Below, piece by piece: positions 60,152 to 64,000 of a stretch of DNA of 64,000 nucleotides. Position numbers and translations under genes: made by a program. How positions within the stretch are numbered: the first letter of the stretch is position 1; every line of letters starts with the position of its first letter. The notes under the pieces are model-generated. The model made no database searches, was not told the origin of the DNA, and saw nothing but the letters and a program-made list of their open reading frames with translations. The stretch covers positions 80,921-144,920 of the forward strand of contig NZ_JAXCLE010000010.1 of NCBI RefSeq assembly GCF_037027585.1, given 5' to 3'. The stretch comes from Solibacillus ferritrahens (GTDB taxonomy: Bacteria; Bacillota; Bacilli; Bacillales_A; Planococcaceae).

Positions 60152-62323
60152 ATGGAACAACAAATAATGTTACAGATAATCGCCAAAGATGCGAATGTAG
60201 AATCGAAACAAGCGCAAGCAGTTATCCGATTATTGGAAGAGGGCAATACAGTACCCTTTATAGCACGCTACCGAAAAGAAGTTACAGGTTCCTTGGATGA
60301 AGTTCAAATTAAGGCAGTAGAAGACCGCTACCATTACATACAACAACTCGAGACACGCAAAGAAGAAGTATTACGCTTGATTGATGAACAAGGAAAGTTA
60401 ACCGAGGAGTTGCAAACATCAATTCATGCAGCAACGGTTTTACAGCGACTGGAGGATTTATACCGTCCATATAAGCAAAAGAGACGTACAAAAGCGACAA
60501 TTGCTAAAGAACGTGGTTTAGAACCGTTGGCAGAACAAATATTAAAATTTAGTAAGCAATCTTTAGAACAGTTGGCGAACCCGTTTTTAAACGAAGAACA
60601 AGGTGTAACAACGGTTGAAGACGCATTGGCAGGTGCGCGCGACATTTTAGCTGAGCGCTTTGCGGACGATGCTGCAGTTCGAGAAAAACTACGTACCCTT
60701 TCTTGGCGAGGGGGAAAGCTCATGACCGTGCTGAAAAATGCGGACAAGGATGAAAAGCAAGTATATGAAATGTACTATGAATATGAGGAGCCTATCCATC
60801 GAATGGCCCCGCACCGTACTTTGGCGGTGAATCGTGGTGAGAAAGAGGAAGTACTAAGAGTTTCAATTGAAGTGCCTGGAGAAAAAGCGACTACACAAAT
60901 GGAAAATCACTTTATTCCTAGAAATTTTATAGGACCTTCTGTTAATGAGGTTAAATTAGCGGTTGCTGATAGCTATAAACGTTTAATTAAACCATCCATT
61001 GAGAACGAATTGCGTGCTGAACTTACGGCAAAGGCTGAGGCACAGGCAATTCACATCTTTTCTGAGAATTTGAGAAATCTATTACTACAGCCTCCAATGC
61101 GCGGGAAAGTTGTGTTAGGTGTAGACCCAGCTTACCGTACTGGTTGTAAACTGGCGGTAGTTGATGAGACAGGAAAAATGATTGAAGTTGGGGTTATCTA
61201 TCCACATACAACATCGGATCCATCAAAAGCAAAAGAGACTGTTAAATCGTTACTGAAAAAGTACCCAATTAGTATTATTGCTATAGGAAACGGTACAGCC
61301 TCCCGTGAAACAGAACAATTTATTGCGGAATTACTGAAAGAAACAGATGGGAATATTGCCTACGTTATTGTAAATGAAGCAGGGGCATCGGTGTACTCGG
61401 CATCGGAAGTAGCACGTGCGGAATTTCCGAACCTACAAGTAGAGCAACGTAGTGCCGTATCAATCGCACGCCGTTTACAAGATCCACTATCCGAGTTGGT
61501 GAAAATTGACCCGAAAGCTGTCGGTGTAGGTCAGTACCAGCATGATGTATCTCAGAAACAGCTGGCTGAATCATTGACGTTTATCGTTGAAACCGCAGTA
61601 AACCAAGTGGGTGTTGATGTAAATACGGCATCTGCATCACTATTGCAATACGTATCAGGGCTATCCAAAACAGTGGCTGAAAATATTGTAGTAATGCGAA
61701 GTGAAAATGGTCCGTTTTCTTCACGAACTCAGCTCAAAAAGATACCTCGTTTAGGTGCCAAAACCTATGAGCAAGCAATTGGCTTTTTACGAATTTCGGA
61801 AGCAAAAAATCCATTGGATGCAACAGGCATTCACCCTGAAAGTTATAAACTCGCTGAAGCAATATTAGAGGCTGCAGGAGTAACAAAAAAAGATGTAGGT
61901 ACGGCAAAAGCAGAAGAGGCTATAAGTAAATTAAGTTTACTGACATTAAGTGAGACATTAAATGTCGGGGAAGTAACCTTGAAGGATATTATTGATACTT
62001 TAATAAAGCCAACCCGTGATCCCCGAGATGCATTTCCGCAGCCTTTATTAAAAACGGATGTATTGCAGATGGATGATTTACAAGTAGGAATGGAATTGCA
62101 AGGTACTGTTCGGAATGTTGTTGATTTTGGAGCGTTTGTTGATATTGGTGTTAAACAAGACGGGCTAGTTCACATATCTAAACTGCAAAAGAGCCGTGTA
62201 AAGCATCCGTTAGATGTTGTATCATTAGGTGATATTGTAACAGTATGGGTAGAAAAGGTAGAAGCAAGTAAAGGACGTATTTCATTAACGATGCTTTCAC
62301 CTGAAAATCAACTAAACGTGTAA
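60152..62323 (+). CDS. tex: Tex-family RNA-binding transcription accessory protein
   Basis: A 723-residue nucleic-acid-binding protein. The order is the N-terminal Tex/SPT6-like helical region (NTVPFIARYRKEVTGSLDE near residues 33-51), a YqgF/RNase H-like domain (VVLGVDPAYRTGCKLAVVD), helix-hairpin-helix repeats (TRTQLKKIPRLGAKTYEQAI, partly) and a C-terminal S1 domain (VRNVVDFGAFVDIGVKQDG). It is not a stress-operon member, since a terminator separates it from sigB. Confidence 0.94.
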   Translation: MEQQIMLQIIAKDANVESKQAQAVIRLLEEGNTVPFIARYRKEVTGSLDEVQIKAVEDRYHYIQQLETRKEEVLRLIDEQGKLTEELQTSIHAATVLQRLEDLYRPYKQKRRTKATIAKERGLEPLAEQILKFSKQSLEQLANPFLNEEQGVTTVEDALAGARDILAERFADDAAVREKLRTLSWRGGKLMTVLKNADKDEKQVYEMYYEYEEPIHRMAPHRTLAVNRGEKEEVLRVSIEVPGEKATTQMENHFIPRNFIGPSVNEVKLAVADSYKRLIKPSIENELRAELTAKAEAQAIHIFSENLRNLLLQPPMRGKVVLGVDPAYRTGCKLAVVDETGKMIEVGVIYPHTTSDPSKAKETVKSLLKKYPISIIAIGNGTASRETEQFIAELLKETDGNIAYVIVNEAGASVYSASEVARAEFPNLQVEQRSAVSIARRLQDPLSELVKIDPKAVGVGQYQHDVSQKQLAESLTFIVETAVNQVGVDVNTASASLLQYVSGLSKTVAENIVVMRSENGPFSSRTQLKKIPRLGAKTYEQAIGFLRISEAKNPLDATGIHPESYKLAEAILEAAGVTKKDVGTAKAEEAISKLSLLTLSETLNVGEVTLKDIIDTLIKPTRDPRDAFPQPLLKTDVLQMDDLQVGMELQGTVRNVVDFGAFVDIGVKQDGLVHISKLQKSRVKHPLDVVSLGDIVTVWVEKVEASKGRISLTMLSPENQLNV

Positions 62324-62343
62324 AGAAAATAAATATCCATTAT

Positions 62344-62379
62344 AATAAAAAGCGCATAAATTAATATGTGCTTTTTATT
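62344..62379 (+). terminator. Intrinsic terminator of tex
   Basis: Fourteen-bp arms AATAAAAAGCGCAT and ATGTGCTTTTTATT (one G-T pair). Confidence 0.8.
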
Positions 62380-62398
62380 ATGTTTGGGGAGGTAGCGT

Positions 62399-62866
62399 AT
62401 GACGGATGAACAACTTCAGGAGCTTGTAGAACAGTTATCTAATGAATATTTTAACCGACCTTTTGTTCATAAAGCTTATTTTAATAGCCGTTTAAAAACA
62501 ACGGGTGGACGGTATTTGTTAGGTAGTCATCATATAGAATTGAATAAAAGGCTTTATGATCATTTTGGGATAAAAGAACTCAAGGGGATTATTTTACATG
62601 AACTTTGCCACTATCATTTACATATTTTAGGTATGGGCTATAAGCATCGAGATGCCGATTTCCGAAATTTATTGAAAAAAGTCGGAGCACCAAGATTTTG
62701 TTCCACAATAGAGGAGCCAAATAAGCCATTAAAGAAAAAGGCAGTACATATGTATAGTTGTGTAAATTGTGGGCAGATTTATAAAAGGAAAAAGAAGATG
62801 GATGTAAAAAGGTATTCTTGTAGTATTTGCCAAGGAAAAATTAAATTTTTGCGAAGTGAAATTTAA
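62399..62866 (+). CDS. sprT: SprT-like zinc metalloprotease-type protein
   Basis: A 155-residue SprT-family protein resembling B. subtilis YdcK. The HExxH zinc motif is H67-E68-L-C-H71 in ILHELCHYH. A C-terminal zinc ribbon has CVNCGQIY and CSICQGK. Eukaryotic SprT (Spartan) cleaves DNA-protein crosslinks, but the bacterial role is not settled. It lies 75 bp behind tex and is the last protein gene before the tRNA cluster. Confidence 0.9.
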   Translation: MTDEQLQELVEQLSNEYFNRPFVHKAYFNSRLKTTGGRYLLGSHHIELNKRLYDHFGIKELKGIILHELCHYHLHILGMGYKHRDADFRNLLKKVGAPRFCSTIEEPNKPLKKKAVHMYSCVNCGQIYKRKKKMDVKRYSCSICQGKIKFLRSEI

Positions 62867-62991
62867 TTTGAAAAAGGGTTTAAATAGTAATGAATAAAGG
62901 AAAGGATCAGTTATATGCTTTTCTGAAGGATATTTTTTTCTGCTTATATATAGGAAGTGGTTTATTTTTTAAAAAAAGTTTTTAAAAAGTG
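62867..62991. other. Short AT-rich spacer before the tRNA cluster
   Basis: No convincing gene here. A 31-codon frame at 62890 lacks a well-spaced ribosome site. Confidence 0.5.
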
Positions 62992-63020
62992 TTGACGAAC
63001 ATTATTTCACTATCTATAAT
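62992..63020 (+). promoter_or_regulatory. Sigma-A promoter of the tRNA cluster
   Basis: TTGACG, 17-bp spacer, perfect TATAAT, 40 bp before tRNA-Asn. Confidence 0.8.
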
Positions 63021-63060
63021 AGTAAAAGTCGACAAGATGATGTCGCGATGAAGTAATCAT

Positions 63061-63136
63061 TCCGAAGTAGCTCAGTTGGTAGAGCATCCGGCTGTTAACC
63101 GGCAGGTCGCAGGTTCGAGTCCTGCCTTCGGAGCCA
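63061..63136 (+). tRNA. tRNA-Asn (GTT)
   Basis: Full cloverleaf of 76 nt: acceptor TCCGAAG/CTTCGGA, anticodon GTT at 63094-63096, T-loop TTCGAGT, encoded CCA. Confidence 0.97.
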
Positions 63137-63141
63137 TTGTA

Positions 63142-63216
63142 GGCCCGTTGGTCAAGTGGTTAAGACACCGCCCTTTCACGGCGGTAACACGGGTTCGAAT
63201 CCCGTACGGGTCACCA
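63142..63216 (+). tRNA. tRNA-Glu (TTC)
   Basis: 75 nt: acceptor GGCCCGT/ACGGGTC (one G-U), anticodon TTC at 63175-63177, encoded CCA. Five bases after tRNA-Asn. Confidence 0.97.
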
Positions 63217-63245
63217 CTTTTATTTTCATATTATAGTTTACTTAT

Positions 63246-63321
63246 GGTCCCGTGGTGTAGCGGTTAACATGCCTGCCTGTCACGCAGGAGATCGCCGGTT
63301 CGATCCCGGTCGGGACCGCCA
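63246..63321 (+). tRNA. tRNA-Asp (GTC)
   Basis: 76 nt: acceptor GGTCCCG/CGGGACC, anticodon GTC at 63279-63281, encoded CCA. Confidence 0.97.
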
Positions 63322-63326
63322 TTTAT

Positions 63327-63401
63327 TGGGGTATAGCCAAGCGGTAAGGCAACGGATTTTGATTCCGTCATGCCCTGGTTCGAATCCAGGTTCCCCAGCC
63401 A
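63327..63401 (+). tRNA. tRNA-Gln (TTG)
   Basis: 75 nt: D-stem GCC/GGC, anticodon TTG at 63359-63361, T-stem CCTGG/CCAGG, encoded CCA. The acceptor stem TGGGGTA/TTCCCCA has a U6-U67 mismatch. Confidence 0.95.
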
Positions 63402-63405
63402 TTTG

Positions 63406-63481
63406 GAGCCATTAGCTCAGTTGGTAGAGCATCTGACTTTTAATCAGAGGGTCGAAGGTTCGAGTCCTTCATGGCTCACCA
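63406..63481 (+). tRNA. tRNA-Lys (TTT)
   Basis: 76 nt: acceptor GAGCCAT/ATGGCTC, anticodon TTT at 63439-63441, encoded CCA. Confidence 0.97.
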
Positions 63482-63490
63482 GTTTTCATA

Positions 63491-63518
63491 TTGACAAATT
63501 ATTTCAGTGATGTATAAT
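63491..63518 (+). promoter_or_regulatory. Internal consensus promoter before tRNA-Leu
   Basis: Perfect TTGACA and perfect TATAAT, 16-bp spacer, 18 bp before tRNA-Leu. It would start transcription of the last three tRNAs independently. Confidence 0.75.
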
Positions 63519-63535
63519 AATTAAAGTCGAATGAA

Positions 63536-63621
<86 letters not shown>

Positions 63622-63637
63622 AGTAACTTTATAACTT

Positions 63638-63714
<77 letters not shown>

Positions 63715-63733
63715 AAATATAAAATAATAAAAT

Positions 63734-63807
63734 GCGGGTGTAGTTTAGTGGTAAAACCTCAGCCTTCCAAGCTGATGTTGTCGGTTCGATTCCGATCACC
63801 CGCTCCA
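63734..63807 (+). tRNA. tRNA-Gly (TCC)
   Basis: 74 nt: acceptor GCGGGTG/CACCCGC, anticodon TCC at 63766-63768, T-loop TTCGATT, encoded CCA. Confidence 0.97.
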
Positions 63808-63824
63808 GTTTTTTTAAAAAACTG

Positions 63825-63853
63825 TTGACATCCAATAAGGGATGTTATATGAT
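63825..63853 (+). promoter_or_regulatory. rRNA operon promoter
   Basis: Perfect TTGACA, 17-bp spacer, TATGAT. The sequence after it is typical rRNA leader. Confidence 0.75.
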
Positions 63854-64000
63854 ATAAGAGTTGTCGCAAAGATAACATGATGAACCTTGAAAACTGAACA
63901 AGCAACGTTAATGAAACAAGCTTCTTAAATGAAGCAAACAATAGATTATAACTTTTAATTAAGTTAAATCGCTAGCAAAGCAAATGAGCTTTCAAACTAC
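63854..64000 (+). other. Leader of an rRNA operon running off the window
   Basis: Contains CCTTGAAAACTGAACAAGC, a sequence found in Bacillales rRNA leaders and spacers ahead of the mature 16S or 23S ends. The mature rRNA itself is beyond base 64000, so which rRNA follows is not proven here. Confidence 0.7.

Noticed and set aside
62890..62985. 31-codon ORF (starting MNKGKDQLYAFL) before the tRNA cluster
   Set aside because: No well-spaced ribosome site, low-complexity end and position in the tRNA promoter region; not separable from chance.
63076..63267. 63-codon ORF over the tRNAs
   Set aside because: It lies wholly on tRNA-Asn and tRNA-Glu and is a reading of structural RNA.

Overview
This window is low-GC Gram-positive chromosome and reads as Bacillales, most likely a Planococcaceae member of the Lysinibacillus/Solibacillus type. 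I infer that from protein resemblance and gene order, not from a database search. About 2 kb of tRNA genes and the start of an rRNA operon close the right end. From cshA (48.7 kb) to the tRNA cluster the order is cshA-ydbS-ydbT-rhomboid-acpS-ydcC-alr-ndoAI-ndoA-rsb-sigB-tex-sprT-tRNAs. This follows the known Bacillus subtilis ydbR-to-ydcK segment closely. I saw no insertion sequence, prophage, CRISPR array or transposase.

Layout. 0-6.3 kb: a truncated methyltransferase, hflX, a peptide transporter, a GNAT protein and menC. 6.4-10.9 kb: a Fur-type iron-siderophore uptake cluster (yclN, yclO, yclP, yclQ) followed by a haem-degrading monooxygenase. 11-23.3 kb: a PAP2 phosphatase, zupT, thrC-thrB, a NiaP-type niacin transporter, an RpiR regulator, a Mn-dependent pyrophosphatase, a flavin/Rieske protein, a DsbA-like protein, azoreductase, and a divergent YceI/HxlR pair. 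23.4-34.4 kb: murB, exonuclease III, a penicillin-acylase-type hydrolase, the cadC-cadA metal resistance operon, a ComFB-like protein, mntR, cvfB, a DUF1002 secreted protein and small stress-type genes. 34.5-44 kb: a CoA-transferase, LytTR and AraC regulators, a VanY-type carboxypeptidase, cardiolipin synthase, a DUF1963 protein, a 45-aa protein and rodA. 44-54.6 kb: ddl-murF, an esterase, cshA with a long leader, two PH-domain membrane proteins, a rhomboid, acpS and a lipoprotein. 54.7-60 kb: alr, the ndoAI/ndoA toxin-antitoxin pair and the sigma-B module. 60-64 kb: tex, sprT, eight tRNAs and an rRNA promoter and leader.

Regulation that can be read directly includes Fur-like palindromes at both ycl promoters and two CadC-type operators around the cadC promoter. 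There are sigma-B promoters (GTTTWA-like, N13-14, GGGTAT) before rsbV and before a YtxH-like gene, and a palindrome plus repeated leaders between yceI and hxlR. The cshA leader carries an early terminator-like hairpin. The clearest biological oddity is a sigma-B locus that keeps rsbT-rsbU-rsbV-rsbW-sigB but has no rsbR, rsbS or rsbX beside it. Three small ORFs (34, 45 and up to 46 aa) were also found by reading the gaps. Many genes appear to start at TTG or GTG, and where the Shine-Dalgarno position argues for a start I moved it and said so. I found no clearly new multi-gene system.
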